In this document: in pieces, positions 1 to 12,979 of the stretch
How the letters are laid out: the number at the start of each line of letters is the position of its first letter
How positions within the stretch are numbered: position 1 is the first letter of the stretch
Origin: Amphiura filiformis
Lineage: Eukaryota > Echinodermata > Ophiuroidea > Amphilepidida > Amphiuridae
Length of the DNA stretch: 64,000 nt
Reading direction: 5' to 3'
Assembly (NCBI RefSeq): GCF_039555335.1
Contig: NC_092640.1
Location: forward strand, 44,787,599 to 44,851,598
Translations under genes and position numbers: made by a program
The notes under the pieces: generated by a model
What the model saw: the letters and a program-made list of their open reading frames with translations, nothing else
The model's database searches: none
What the model was told of the DNA's origin: nothing

Positions 1-1410
1 CAAATCAACCTTTATACATGTATTTAGAAATAGAAAAAATGTTATAGAAAAAATTGGAAAGATGATTTGCATCTTTTAGACAACAAAAAAACACCCTGTT
101 TTACAGGACTGATCGACCAAGATTTTGGGAATTGTTTTAGCTGGAAGCAAGTAAAAAGTGAATTGATTTTGACCTATATTTTTGGAGGAAAAAATTGCAT
201 AATATTTTGTTCAGATTTTTATCACATTTTCAAGTTTTGTGTGTTCTAGCATGTCTAGGGTCATTTAGTCTTTTCCACACACAAAAAAATCCCATAGAAC
301 AGGTTTTTTTTGTCGCCTGTACATCTCATTCTAGTTGGTGCTCTGAAGTTTGAAATAGAACTTTTCCCTTATATCCCACAATGCACCATTCTGCCAGCAA
401 TATTCTCATGTCTGCATTCAAATGTCCAACTTCAGGTGCCACATTCAAACTTGTGCATGGAAATGAGAGTATGTGACTCCCTGAAATGGGGCATGATGGG
501 AAATAAGGATAAGTTCCATTAGCTGTATGTCATTTTATTGAGTATATGAAGTACAAAGAAACACGTAGACATTGTCCACCCTTTTGAAATAGTAGGCAAG
601 ACCCTACTTCTGATATTTATCACTTCCAACCAAGTCCCTGTGAACGCCCTCCAAGAAAAAAGGGTCTACTGACTTCTGATTTGACCTTGCGACCTCCCCA
701 TAGTGTTACGAAGGTATACATCCCCCACAAAAAATGGATAATCGTGGGGTCCAATTCTAGCCATCGACGGATAATATGAACAGGATCGGTGACTGGTACT
801 TAAGTCTGCATGTTACATCTGATCCATGCCACAATAGGTGTATTCCAATCTAATGGTACTCTGTTGCGGCGCCATGAGATATTCATGATCATTTTTAGAG
901 TGAATAGTTCGTTATCTGTTCCAAAGCCAGCAAATCCTTTATTCTTGGGGCATTGTGCAGTTTTGGCAGGGTGTATAAAAAATTGCCATTGCTTTAAAAA
1001 TAATGGGTATATGAGGTAGACTAGGAAACAACTCGCATTGAACAGATGAACAATTCAGTAAAGCTTATGATGATCTCCAATATGGGGAATATTTTAAAAC
1101 AATATAGTCAGATTTGCCCAAAAAAGGGTGGGGCCCTCAATTATTCTCAAAATTCTGATTTTTAAACATATGTGACCTGTATAGTATACTATATAATAAT
1201 CTACACTCTGTATAATATACTGTACTTCTGTCCCATTCAAAAAGCACATACCACTACATATGTCTTCAAACAGAACATCAACTCAACAGTTTGAACATCT
1301 CAAAACTCCCAACTTGCCACTTTACGCTCATTTCATGGGAGCAGGTCACATATTGTAATGAGATCTGATGAACTAAAATACTCTGCAAAAAACATGCCAC
1401 ACATTCATAA
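1..1410. other. intergenic stretch without recognised gene
   Basis: Open frames here are at most about 70 codons and show no domain I recognise. No repeat structure, tRNA or splice-bounded coding segment stands out. Treated as intergenic or intronic DNA. Confidence 0.5.
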
Positions 1411-1692
1411 TGGGCTATTCCATTTAAAATCCTCACTACACCTGTGGAAGATTTTGGAAATATCTTCCACAGGGGGAGTATGAATTTCAAATGGAATGAA
1501 CACATTAGCAGCTCCATTTGAAACTCACCCTCCCTCAATGGTAGACTCGGGTTGAATCTTTCTCAGAGGGTGTCTGAAATTCAAATGGAGCTGCCTAATA
1601 TGTTCATTCCTTTTGAAATTCATACTCCATCTGTGGAAGATATTTCCAAAATCTTCCACAGGAGTAGTGTGGATTTTATATGGAATAGCCCA
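1411..1692. mobile_element. foldback MITE (TGGGCTATTCC family), copy 1
   Basis: The left arm (from TGGGCTATTCCATTTAAAAT) and the right arm (ending GGAATAGCCCA) are reverse complements over roughly 110 bp each, separated by a short centre near 1535-1565. The motif CTGTGGAAGAT, with its complement, recurs inside each arm. A diverged second copy lies at 57167-57411, so this is a dispersed family. It has no coding capacity: the open frames through it are translations of the palindrome. I could not fix a target-site duplication, so the superfamily is unknown. Confidence 0.8.
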
Positions 1693-1844
1693 ATGAAGGT
1701 GTTGGAATATAATAAACTGGGTTTTGTTTTACCTCATTAGTTTTCTCAAAATGTAAGAAATTTGAACCACTACATTTACAGGAAATCTTAATATTGTTTT
1801 AAGGTGAAAATTTCATGCCATATTGTAGATCTGATCAGCTGTAT

Positions 1845-1901
1845 GTATGTATGTTATGTTATGTTATGTTATGTTATGTTATGTTATGTTACGTTACGTT
1901 A
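1845..1901. repeat. (ATGTT)n microsatellite
   Basis: A pentanucleotide run of ATGTT, ending in the variant ACGTT units. Confidence 0.95.
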
Positions 1902-2330
1902 CAAATTTATTCTATGATATGCTAAGTGGTTAAATTTGTATTTTTAAAATTGTGTTTGGTTGTGCAAAATTGTCTGTCAGAAACCATAAGTCCGTAGTTG
2001 TTTGTTTGCTTGTGGTATCTTTTCAAATGGGTAACAGTATCAATAGGCAAATTGTTCAATTGTTCAACAAATTACTTCATGCGACGCGACTGTGCACCCA
2101 GTACACACATAATATGTACACGTAACACATTTGTGTCCATACGGGTCGTATGGGCACGGTAAATGCCGTGCTGGGATGTATACTCTGTATTACAGTGATA
2201 GCGCCCTCTGTTGGTTAAAATTCACTTTCGTACGTATTTTCAACTGTTGATACCATAGAATATGGAAACTATTATTTTTATTAGTTAAAAATCGAAGTGA
2301 GGTATGGGGTTGGCTGGGGGTGATTCCGGG

Positions 2331-2449
2331 ACGTTAAAAAAAGAACCACTAAAAAGAACCACTAAAAAAGAACCACTAAAAAAGAACCACTAAAAAAGAA
2401 CCACTAAAAAAGAACCACTAAAAAAGAACCACTAAAAAAGAACCACTAA
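2331..2449. repeat. 14-bp minisatellite (AAAAAAGAACCACT)n
   Basis: About eight consecutive units of AAAAAAGAACCACT; the first are one base shorter. It is followed by two looser copies of a segment containing ACCGCGAAATATKGATATCCAAC at about 2449 and 2505. Confidence 0.95.
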
Positions 2450-2599
2450 CCGCGAAATATGGATATCCAACTAGTTTGCCCCGCAGGGTTACAGAGAAGC
2501 ACTAACCGCGAAATATTGATATCCAACAAGCTTAAACTAAGCGAAAGAGGGCAATTATGGGGTAAAAAGTAAAAGAAAAAAGTAGAGTTAGGGTTCAGT

Positions 2600-3628
2600 T
2601 CAGTTCAGTTTTATTTCATCAAATTCATCCATTAAATAATTACAATATAAAAAAGCTTTTACAAACATCGTATAATATGGTGAAATGATGAGGATGCCAC
2701 TGAACGCAGAGCGTGTTGTTGTGGCACCCTTTACAAGAGTTAGTATTAAATAATTATGATAAAAATACAAAATTTTAGAATAATAATAAATACAATAGCA
2801 AGATATATGCCTTGTGGGTTAGGTATAAACTTATTATCACAAGAGCTATGCATTCAATTATAAATCAATGAGTAATGATGGTGAAAATAACAACCAAACC
2901 TACACAGTAGGCCTAGGTGTAAAAGGGTTGTAAAATCCCATCATAATATAAAACAGTTCAGGCATGGCATAAGTATTACGGTACAATAATAACAAAAATG
3001 TATTTAGCCCGGGTGAAAGCATAAGCACATGATTGCACGTGCACTTGCAACGAGTCTATATAATGAGCTAAGTTATAACTTACATAGCAGGTAACTATAT
3101 ATTTAATGCAATTTTTTTGTAAATTAAATCTACACCAAGATATTTAATGCAACGATAAATTAACATGGTAAATGATGTATAGTTCTGCAGAGCAAGAACA
3201 ATGAAATGCAAATTAGTGATAATCTGCATACAAGGCCAAGCGAGCTAACAAAATTTATCAAATAGCTTATTTTTAATATAACAAAATAATAATAATAATA
3301 ATAACTAAAGACTGGAACCATACAAACAGACAGACAAATGGGTCCGATTTGTTGTGGAACATATATACTGAATTAATTTTATGCAAGTAGATCCTGAAAA
3401 ATGAGAAGGAAAAAACAACAACAACAACAACAACAACAACTGCAGGTGTAGGCTAATCAGTGTTGTACATTATGTGCTGATGAGGATTTTTTTAGAGTTG
3501 GATTTGAAAGATGGTACTGAACTACAAGATTTGATAGACTGGGGAAGTGAGTTCCAATAAAGGGCTCCTTGAATACTAATTATATTATCAGCCAATTTGG
3601 TATTGGACATTTTAACGTGGAAATCATT
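2600..3628 (-). mobile_element. 5'-truncated LINE (3' end), CR1-like tail
   Basis: Read on the minus strand, the segment starts in the end of a reverse-transcriptase frame (3628 to 3470). It runs through a non-coding tail with CAA and AAT triplet runs (3412-3440, about 3285-3305) and ends near an AATAAA-like stretch around 2610. This fits a truncated non-LTR retrotransposon: 3' end kept, 5' end lost. The tail sits inside the 2101-3851 TIR unit. Clade assignment to CR1/L2/Rex1-type elements is by the C-terminal protein motif only. Confidence 0.6.
3470..3628 (-). pseudogene. reverse transcriptase C-terminal fragment
   Basis: The minus-strand frame runs without interruption to a TAA at 3472-3470 and encodes about 52 residues. 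It includes the segment GALYWNSLPQSIKSCSS followed by PSFKSNSKKIL. The pattern (a/g)xxxWNSLPxxIKxxxSxxxFKxxLKxxL is the conserved end of the ORF2 protein in CR1/Rex-like non-LTR retrotransposons, where it closes the reverse-transcriptase region. There is no start codon and no polymerase active site, so it is a dead fragment. Confidence is high for the motif and moderate for the clade. Confidence 0.8.
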
Positions 3629-3707
3629 AGGGATTAGGGTTAGGGTTTAGGTTAGGATTAGGGGTTAGGGTTTAGGGTTTAGGGTTAGGTTTAGGGTTAG
3701 GGTTATT
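3627..3707. repeat. degenerate TTAGGG interstitial telomere-like repeat
   Basis: About 12 units of TTAGGG and its variants TTTAGGG, TTAGG and TTAGGGG. It directly abuts the reverse-transcriptase fragment on the side where the LINE is truncated. Confidence 0.9.
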
Positions 3708-3859
3708 AATTAATTATGTTACAAATTTAAAATACGTACTACGTATTTTGACAACGGGGCCCACCGTGCCCATATCCATTCCAGCACGGCATTTACCGTG
3801 CCCATACGACCCGTATGGACACAATATGTTACGTGTACATATGTGTGTATGCCCCTACA

Positions 3860-4547
3860 GAAATTTTCGAATGATAACTGTGATTAGTGTCCTCTTTTCA
3901 ATGCACCTGTACAACTAAATTACATCAAATGTCTGAATGAAATTACCTGTAAACCTTCCAGTTTAGGATTATGATGATTTCATTCCATGCACCCTGTGCA
4001 ATAATTTGGTGAATACAGTATTCAATTATTTTGAATAAATTGTGAGCATTAGCCAATTAGACCACATAATTTTATATTCTAATCAAATAATAAGTAATTA
4101 TTTTTTGAGATGTTTGTTTTTTGACGTAATTTATTTAATGCAACTCGAAGCCTTATGAAGTTATGAAGTATAATACTTGACTATTTCATCAATAATTCCA
4201 ACAGTACTACATAGTAAATAGCATTACTGATTTAAGGATTATTTTTATATTCTCATATTTGTATATTGGTCAAATAAAATATTGGTGAGGGAATAAAACC
4301 TTTGATTTATGTGACTTATTCTTTGGAATAGTCTACATTGGCTCGTGATTCTATCATACTAGATTTCAGGCAGGTTGTCACCTCTGATGTCATCCCAGCA
4401 AAAACAAAACATTTTACGTTGGTATATAAACAGTTTTAATAACATTCAACAATGTTGCTGAAAAACATTCTAACATAATTCTGTATTTTTGTCTCGCCTG
4501 ATAAGGCAGGAGACTATAATTAGACCAAAGGCGGTTAGAGATAATAC
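3860..4547. other. AT-rich stretch without recognised gene
   Basis: No open frame of note. Near 4440-4480 is the motif AACATTCTAACATAAT, which also occurs around 22565, so it may be part of another old dispersed repeat. A short hairpin, GTCTCGCCTGATAAGGCAGGAGAC, lies at about 4492-4515. Confidence 0.5.
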
Positions 4548-5033
4548 GGTCCACAACTTATAAGTCCCCCCTAATACTTTTTAGAATAAGTCAAAAATAT
4601 TTTACGAAATGTGAAAATGTACAAAGATATGTATAACCCTGGTTGTTTTACACGTGTGGACCAATTTATAGCGTCACATGTCATTGCGTTCAGTCGCAAT
4701 GGTTAATTGTGTAAGAAAAGAGGCCGTTTTAAAAGTTGCACCTGAGTCCATAGAAGTCAGCTTCAACAAACACATGAATAGACCTAGCCTACTGTATTGT
4801 TTGAGAGCTGATTCCTATGGACTTAGATGCAACTTATAACACTGTTAAACGGTCTCTTTTTTTACATAATGAACCATTGTGACTGAAAGCAATGACGTGT
4901 GACGCTATAATTTGGTCCATATGTGTAAAAAAAAAAATACGGCTACCTATACCTTTTTACACGTTTGCATTTTGTCAAATATTTTTCGATTTATTTCTAA
5001 AACTATTTAGGGGGAACTTATAAGTTGTGGACC
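4548..5033. mobile_element. foldback MITE, ends GGTCCACAACTTATAAGT
   Basis: The two halves are inverted copies of about 230 bp. The ends are GGTCCACAACTTATAAGT and its complement. Inside both arms lie TATAGCGTCACAYGTCATTG and AGTCCATAG. Arms match at roughly 80 percent by eye. No coding capacity. Confidence 0.8.
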
Positions 5034-5044
5034 CTATAGAAAGG

Positions 5045-5190
5045 AGAGGAAATAGATTACGTAATGCTTTGTTCCTTTGATGCCAATTTGATTTTCCGAT
5101 AGGCTTTTCATAAAAGTGGTACCATTGTTTCGAACAAAGGGGTTCCGCCATTAAATTGGTCACTGATCCGGCATCATATTAACGCTTTAC
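5045..5190 (-). repeat. dispersed repeat shared with 54485-54640
   Basis: The reverse complement of this segment aligns with 54485-54640 along its whole length. Shared blocks include AGCGTTAATA, ATTTAATGGCGGAA, GGTACC, CAAAGGAACAA and TTACGTAATCTATTTC. Both copies have an ATG in ATTTAATGGCGGAA followed by an open frame (MAEPLC here, MAEALC in the other copy, both ending near ALRNLF). The protein middles differ in length and sequence, so a repeat is more likely than a conserved exon. Confidence 0.65.
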
Positions 5191-5207
5191 ACAACAGGCG
5201 AGTATCA

Positions 5208-6655
<1,448 letters not shown>

Positions 6656-7023
6656 CCACAATACAGTCATGTGTAAGGGCAGTCATGTGTAAAGTGGTAC
6701 CATTGTTCTCACGTATCCCAAATGTGTGCTTAAGCGGATCTGAAGTCTATAAAGGAGGCTTTAGTTGTCGATGTAATCTTCTTTATCACCCACCTGACCT
6801 GAGGCGCTTCATTTAAATAAATTGAATGCCCCTGCTGATCGATTACACATCAGAATGTATTAAGGCTGCCAGGTCCACATTTCTATAGTACTCTATAATG
6901 GTAATCGCTGCGTATACATGTAAGTATAAGTATAGGCCTATAAAGGCGTTTTTCACAAATGTCCATGCGTAGATTTCTTTTTGACATGGGGGGGGGGTGG
7001 ACTTTTTTTTAAAGTACCCGGTA
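6656..7023. other. short stretch without recognised feature
   Basis: Only a G9 run (about 6987) and a T8 run are notable. Confidence 0.4.
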
Positions 7024-8207
7024 CAGTCCCTCATTTCAAATATTTAGTTTTGGTTTCTCTTTTGTTTAGAAACTAAAAATCAAGGGATTAAAAAGTAGAG
7101 CTGATCTGGTTTGCAATCATAACACTATTATGCTGGAAGGACACAGTATAGGGTATATAACCAGAAGTATACAATAGCCTATTGTGCTAACATAATTATT
7201 ATCATGATTGATATCGGAAATCTATCCCGCGGACGACAGTTGATGCTCTCTGTCGAAGGTAGGTGGCATATTACACTCACGAGTACTAGGCCTAGAAATC
7301 ATATACATGCGCGTATATTGAAGGATGGGGCGGGGTGTGGGGATTTGTTTGTTTGTATGAAACATAAACGATGCATGGAGATGATTTGATTATGAATTAG
7401 TTTATTATCCCCGGAAGCACAACCCATACCTCTTTAAGAGGGGGCTACCCTCCCTATATAACCACCTCTTCCCTAAATTACCCCTTTCCCCCTCCTCCTC
7501 CCCTACATTCGATATCTTCATCTCGAGCTCTCCTCCCCCTTCTCTTTCACTTCCAATGCTCTCTCTCATCTGTTTCTCTCTCTCCCGGCCCATATATCCC
7601 CTTTGCCCTCCAATCACCCCACCCCACCACACACACACACACCCCACACAATCTCTTTTCCCCTCTATCTTCTACTACTGTTGCAGTAAAAATTGCTTCA
7701 GTAAAAGTCATTAGGTTATTAGAGGTCATATAATGGCCTTCCATCGATTCTGGTACATGGGATTAAGGACATGAATCGATTTTGTTTATAGCACCTATAC
7801 AATTACAATAGTGACCCCTTTTGTAATGTCGAATGCAAATATTTCGATGGTCTATATTTTTTCACAGGTGAATTAGCCTAGACTTATTCGGTTTTGTAAA
7901 CCACGTCTTTCAATGTAGATTACCATGCTCGATTTCTCTCCTCGTGAATATTGCACTGCGAAATTTAAACATTTCTTTTGTATACTTAGAGTAGGTAACT
8001 TCAAATCAAATAATTTTACGATCCACACCACTTATAAGAAACTGAAACCAAAACCGAAACTGACTGACACAAATGTTCGGTTTTAAACAAAAGGTAGAAA
8101 CAATGAGTTCGATATCTTATGACTCAAGTGGTTAGGCAGGACAATAGGAAACCACGTGACCAAAACCAAAACCAAAACTAAAACCATATATTTGAAATGA
8201 GGCACTG
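7024..8207. mobile_element. TIR element, ends CAGT(C/G)CCTCATTTCAAATAT
   Basis: The left end (CAGTCCCTCATTTCAAATAT, followed by TTAGTTTTGGTTTC) and the right end (AAAACTAAAACCATATATTTG, then AAATGAGGCACTG) are inverted repeats of about 40 bp. The CAG...CTG termini resemble hAT ends, but I see no convincing 8-bp TSD. No transposase. The interior includes a polypyrimidine tract and a second ACCAAAACCGAAAC-type run near 8045 that echoes the terminal repeat. Confidence 0.6.
7436..7660. repeat. polypyrimidine low-complexity tract with (CA)n
   Basis: Nearly all C and T on the plus strand, with a short CA run near 7630. The open frames across it on the minus strand are low-complexity shadows. Confidence 0.85.
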
Positions 8208-8389
8208 AACCTTATGGTACAAATGCGCGCGAAAATTTTAGCATAGGCCTATTGAAACTAAACTGGTGAAATAGGGGATAAAAGTCGAATAAATTCGCGC
8301 GAAGCGCTAAAAATGGCATTTTGTGGCTAAAATGGCCAAATATGAGGTTAATAGGTTAATTTCGACAGAAACCAATACACAGGCGTCAA

Positions 8390-8645
8390 TATGGGGGGGG
8401 GGTGATTATATCGACCATCCCCCCTGGCAAAATATTGTGGGATTTATCCCACCCCAGCCCCCCCCCCAACCCCCGATCTACGCCTATGTAATTTAGAGCC
8501 CTGTCACTCCATCGCTCTCCTTCTCCCTCTCTCTCTTCTCCCCCTCTTCTTTTTTTTTTTTTTGTCTTCCGCCCCTCCCCTACAATCTCGATCACCCATC
8601 CGCTTCTCCTCTTTTCACCTCTCGACCCCTCCTTCACTACCACAA
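8390..8645. repeat. poly-C / polypyrimidine tract
   Basis: Runs of C and CT-rich sequence (C9 near 8460, T15 near 8550). Low complexity; overlapping open frames are not credible genes. Confidence 0.85.
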
Positions 8646-8964
8646 TTGGACCTGGCTTTTAAAATGGATATTCGTGATATCATGGAAGAAAGAGATAAGA
8701 AGGAACCACAACGAACGCATTCACTTTGTCCACTCCCTTTACCGACATTTAGTTGACATTGTTATTCATGAGGATTTACTTTGATCAATACCAAGGGGGT
8801 GACACTAACTTCACGGTTGTTCTATTATCAACGCAAACCTATGACAAATCCCGCTGGTTTGCTAGTTAGAAAATGAGGCCAGTTATCGATCGGTTATGAA
8901 TAATTAATTTCGATCCCTTTTAGGGTTGGCAAATAACGACGCCGTTAGTTTTGCGAACTCTGCC

Positions 8965-9510
8965 TGTTCAATGCGAGTAGCAAGCTTGAAAGTGCGCCAG
9001 CTAGCAGAGCAGGGAGCAATCCGGTGATGGCGCACTAGTATTTCCCATCAGGCACCAGTGATTTGTATTTTACAGAAAGTCTAATAATTTGATAATGGAA
9101 TAACCTTTCGCAATAGTAATGTCGAAATTAGGAATTGGTGTCAATAATACGACGGTAGTGTATCACTTGAATTTGATACGATATTCAGCCAGCGATTTAG
9201 CGATAAAAAAACCTTTGACCACTGACCTGACCTGAAGCACGTGAGGCGCCATATTCGTTTGTTTTTATTTCCTCGTATGATAATAAATATCATTCAAACT
9301 ATAGTTGTCGGCCGTGAACGTAGTTTATTACTGGCCTACGAAGTTTGTTTTTAAAAACAAGTAAATAATCATCACTCACCGTTTTATTTGATCTTGTGGA
9401 TTTCCCAACACGTAATAAATTGAAACGCCACTACCGGATTGCTCTCAGGTAGTAAAGCGGGCGCACTTTCAACCTTCGAAGCATGCTACTCACTACCGGT
9501 AGTAATATTA
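8965..9510. repeat. inverted repeat pair (GAAAGTGCGCC / GAGCAATCCGGT)
   Basis: At 8970-9037 and, inverted, 9434-9510 the same order of blocks is found: GAGTAGCA, GCTT, TTGAAAGTGCGCC, then GAGCAATCCGGTRRTGGCG. The pair encloses about 400 bp without coding potential and probably marks another non-autonomous TIR element. It ends just 30 bp outside the left end of the giant element. Confidence 0.6.
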
Positions 9511-9546
9511 ATTAAGTGATGTCACTGATGTGCAGCGTTTCTGGAA

Positions 9547-9608
9547 TAGTCTCGGTACCAGCCGGTTTGTGCTCCTCCGTCCCTAAACAAACCGTCTGGC
9601 GACAGCCT
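9547..9608 (+). repeat. left 62-bp TIR of the giant element
   Basis: Identical at all 62 positions to the reverse complement of 51662-51723. Starts TAGTCTCGGTACC and ends GGCGACAGCCT. Flanked on the outside by TTTCTGGAA. Partial similarity continues inward as a CTGATTGG box 15 bp further in. Confidence 0.95.
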
Positions 9609-9857
9609 CATAGTACGTCTTTTCTGATTGGCTGAACCCTAACCCGCTCACAAACTGGGTTTACAAATAAGGAATGTGATGCGCACGCATCCCAGTACTA
9701 GTGACAGCCCAGAATACGTAACTTACAGCCTGTATGCAACATTGATAAACACTGCACCGGGGATAAACATTATATTATTTGTGTAATAAAATCGGTAGTT
9801 TTCTTCACTTTTTTCGACTCTACGTTTCTGTCAAGACAAACCAAATGCGTTAGAAAG
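9609..9857 (+). promoter_or_regulatory. promoter-like region and possible first exon (left end)
   Basis: An inverted CCAAT box (CTGATTGG, 9624-9631) lies just inside the TIR. A strong splice-donor match, GAAAG|GTGAGT, sits at 9857/9858, and an acceptor-like TTGTTTTACAG|GG occurs at 11743/11744. Together these could be the promoter, first exon and first intron of a rightward transcript. No long frame is present in the exon, so it would be 5' UTR or a non-coding RNA. This is inference from motifs only. Confidence 0.3.
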
Positions 9858-9859
9858 GT

Positions 9860-10600
9860 GAGTGTGCGGAGTAATTGGTATAGTAATTTCATGGAGTCGT
9901 TTTCTCGAGCTCACTGTTTTATACTCAACAGTGTCAGTCAGTAGAGTAGAGTCAGTAGTGAGTACGTCGAGTCAACATGATTGATTCATGACATGCATGT
10001 ATAAAATTTATTTAAAACATGATTAGTATCATTTACAGAACATGCAGAACACATGAACAGTGAGTGCAGTACGTATGATCTAGTTCGCAACGCAAACTTA
10101 AAAAACAGTCATGACAGTGCAAAACAGCCGGGCAAAACAGACGCATATCATTTATCGGCATGACGTATCAATTGCATGCTGCAGAGTTCCCTGTACTATG
10201 TAATCATGCAGCATGAATTCTGCACATTTGTTTTGCACACATCCAATATGCATGCAGGGCGCGTCGCGGCTGTAGCTGGGGGAGTATCGAGTATAATGAG
10301 GTGTGACACCCCCTAATAATTCTTAATTTGGTCGGCAAAAATTGACTGTTGCCGGCAAAACCATAGGCAAATTTAATACAAGAGTCATATAAAAATTAAA
10401 TAAAGTGTGTGGTTTTTACCAACTTGGGCTGTTATACAATATTTTTATGTAAAGTAACTAATGAAAAATAAACGATGACAAAAAAAATGTTGAGGAAAAA
10501 ATTTTATCCTCCCCCCACTCACTTTTTAGATTCTTGAGCTTTAATTGTTCTGGTTAAAAAATTAAGGTCATCAATTCACAATTTTACTAGGCAAAAAGGC
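9860..10600. other. stretch without recognised gene
   Basis: Contains a GTCAGTAGAG-like short tandem near 9930-9970 and several ATGCAT-rich palindromes near 10140-10260 (for example CATGCAG repeats). No coding signal. Confidence 0.4.
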
Positions 10601-10604
10601 GAGA

Positions 10605-11050
10605 TGGTAAGTTATCTTGAAATAATATATATTTTCTTAAGATATTAAAGTTATCTTGATATAATAAATAATCTTGATAATAAATTATCTTGAGATGATA
10701 AATTATTTTGAGATAATAAGGTAAATTATCTCAAAATAATAAATTATCTCGAGATAATAAATTATTTCAAGAAAATATTTTTATCTGGAGATCATATATT
10801 ATCTTATATAATCACCTTATCACTTATCTTCAGATAATCAATTATCTTGAGACAATCAATTATCTCGAGATAATCAATTATCCTGAGATAATCATTTATC
10901 CTGAGATAATTATCTGAAGATAAATAACTCTAAAAAATTACATATTACATATACCGTACTCTATATATTTTTGTCCAGATAAAATATCTTGAGATAATAA
11001 ATTTATATCTTAAGATAATTGATAACAAATTATCTTGAGATATGTATCAT
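10605..11050. repeat. array of palindromic TTATCTYGAGATAA units
   Basis: Roughly 20 degenerate copies of a self-complementary 14-17 bp unit, TTATCT(C/T)GAGATAAT, joined with variable spacing. Forms include AATTATCTCGAGATAATC and TTATCTTGAGATAATAA. Each unit is a small hairpin and holds two inverted AGATAA (GATA-type) boxes. The array is AT-rich and non-coding. Confidence 0.9.
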
Positions 11051-11743
11051 CAGTAATTATCTTTTTTTTTACTCATCACTCATCAATGCTTGTCATTTGT
11101 ATTTAGTTTGCAGTTGACCAAGATATCAACATTAATGGAGATTAGAGATGAATGTGGGATTTCTGTGACAATTGACCTGATACTTACAAGTACCGGTAAG
11201 CAGAAACATGCGCTAGGTCAACTCGGCTTTTTTTTTTTTTATTTAGAATAGTGCCAACAGCAAAAGGACACAGAACTGTTCGGGTCAGTCAGTCAGCCCA
11301 TAGAACAGGGGTTTCTTCCATTGCTTTACTGTATTTCAGTATCAAGTCCATTTTAATCCACAGCTCAAGCTTTCTTGCTTTAATATGGCTTTAGTTTATC
11401 TATATAACAAAATGAAGATTATTAGGATCTTGGTATAGAGACCAGTAACACTACCATGTACCAGTACATGCCATGTATATTTCAATATGCCATGACTTCT
11501 AAAAATGGGTGTGTTTCATTGTGAGTACTTCCATAGCAAAGTTAAGTGTTGGACACTGAAATAAGAAGCTTGTAATGTTCAAATCTTCTTTCATTCAGCA
11601 AATTCATCTGTTGAATATTCATGCTGGTAGATTTCATCCATGCAATAACTGTACAATGTAGACATTAATCATCCAGATGCTATTACAAGCATGAAAAAAG
11701 TTTTCATATTATGTAAAATTGTTATTATTGTCTTGTTTTACAG

Positions 11744-12920
11744 GGGTCATGCATGATGGTTTGGAAAATGGACCTTGTGATGGCTATACCATGGACATAG
11801 GAAACAATTAATTTTTGAATCAACGGAGGGAACTATTCTTGTTGGAGCTCAATGGATTATTCAACCTACGGATTTGTCACAAACTTCTCACATAACATTA
11901 TAATGCAGTTAATGGATGTAAAGTACCAGCATTCAGCAATTGAGAAAAAAATCAGTACGGTTGAATTAAGTTAATGACATGTCGAAGTCTGGCTATCTTT
12001 GTGACTAATTTGTGAAACATTGCACTGTTTCCCTGTTTGATGCTTCAAAAGAACTCCAATGATAAAGGTTAGACCTGTACAATAAATGAATTGTGAAGAA
12101 AAAACAGAACAAAAAATATTTAGGGCTCCAGAATTACACAAAAGATTGCATAAACAAGGGAATAATTGCGCCAAGATCATAACACAGGAAACCGATATGA
12201 TACAGCACCAGTGTCATACAGAAGCATCTGTATATACTGAGTGATTTGTATCCAGAAGCACACAGTAATACTGATGCCAAGCTAGTACTTTGCGTAGTCT
12301 GGTATAGAAGCACACGGGTAATTCCGTGTGCTGGACCCGTGTTGCTATGCCTATTATGCCGTTGCACTGTCCGTTGCCTAATTGATCGAGTGCACTGTTC
12401 TTTAGGATCCGATGAATTAGTTTTAAAGCAGAGCAGCTCAGAACGACTGGTCTTTTAGACAATTTAAAATTTTAAACGCGTATTTATTGCACGGTTGGCT
12501 TGACAGTGATTTGGCTTGGCTCTGGCGACCTTGCATCCCGGGGTACCTTGATCACAACAAATTTGGTTCTCATAATTATCTAGAAGCTGACACTATAGGC
12601 CTAATAAAATTTTTCGTAGACCCTATATTAGGCCTAATAGCTTTTATTTTATCCGTAGGCCTATATTAAACGACTGGTATGTGTGTATAGGTGTACCTGT
12701 ATGTAAATACCGTGTCTTTGTTTTGATACGCGAATGGACAAAAGACCGGATAACCGGATCGAATATTCCCTTTAATGAGTGGGGCTACTACGGGCAATAG
12801 CGGTGTCGGGGTGCGCATGCAGTCTCATACAGGGTCCATACGAATTATCAAGACATGCAGGACGAATTATTGCTCAATAGGTTATTATCTAGAATAACAT
12901 AGAATGGCAATTATTAGGCC
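11744..12920. other. possible exon start, then stretch without recognised gene
   Basis: After the acceptor-like site at 11743 an ATG at 11748 opens only a 20-codon frame ending TAA at about 11810. Farther on, frames of 70-80 codons overlap on both strands at 12134-12462 without any motif I recognise. Around 12595-12670 the palindrome TAGGCCTA occurs several times. I see no gene that I can support. Confidence 0.35.
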
Positions 12921-12948
12921 TATTTATCGATTTATTATTATAGACTGA

Positions 12949-12979
<31 letters not shown>

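Larger units (their letters stand above)
2101..3851. mobile_element. TIR-bounded composite element of about 1.75 kb
   Basis: The left end (about 2101-2185) and right end (about 3770-3851) are inverted repeats. Both contain ATGTACACGTAACA, then CCATACGGGTCGTATGGGCA, then CGGTAAATGCCGTGCTGG, with only a few mismatches between copies. The interior holds a 14-bp tandem repeat, the 3' end of a LINE on the minus strand, and a TTAGGG-like run. No transposase is present, so it would be non-autonomous. The exact outer boundary and TSD are unclear. It could instead be an inverted pair of repeats that happen to flank older insertions. Confidence 0.6.

Noticed and set aside
7024-8207. hAT assignment of the 7-kb TIR element
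   Set aside because: CAG...CTG ends fit, but no 8-bp duplication could be found.
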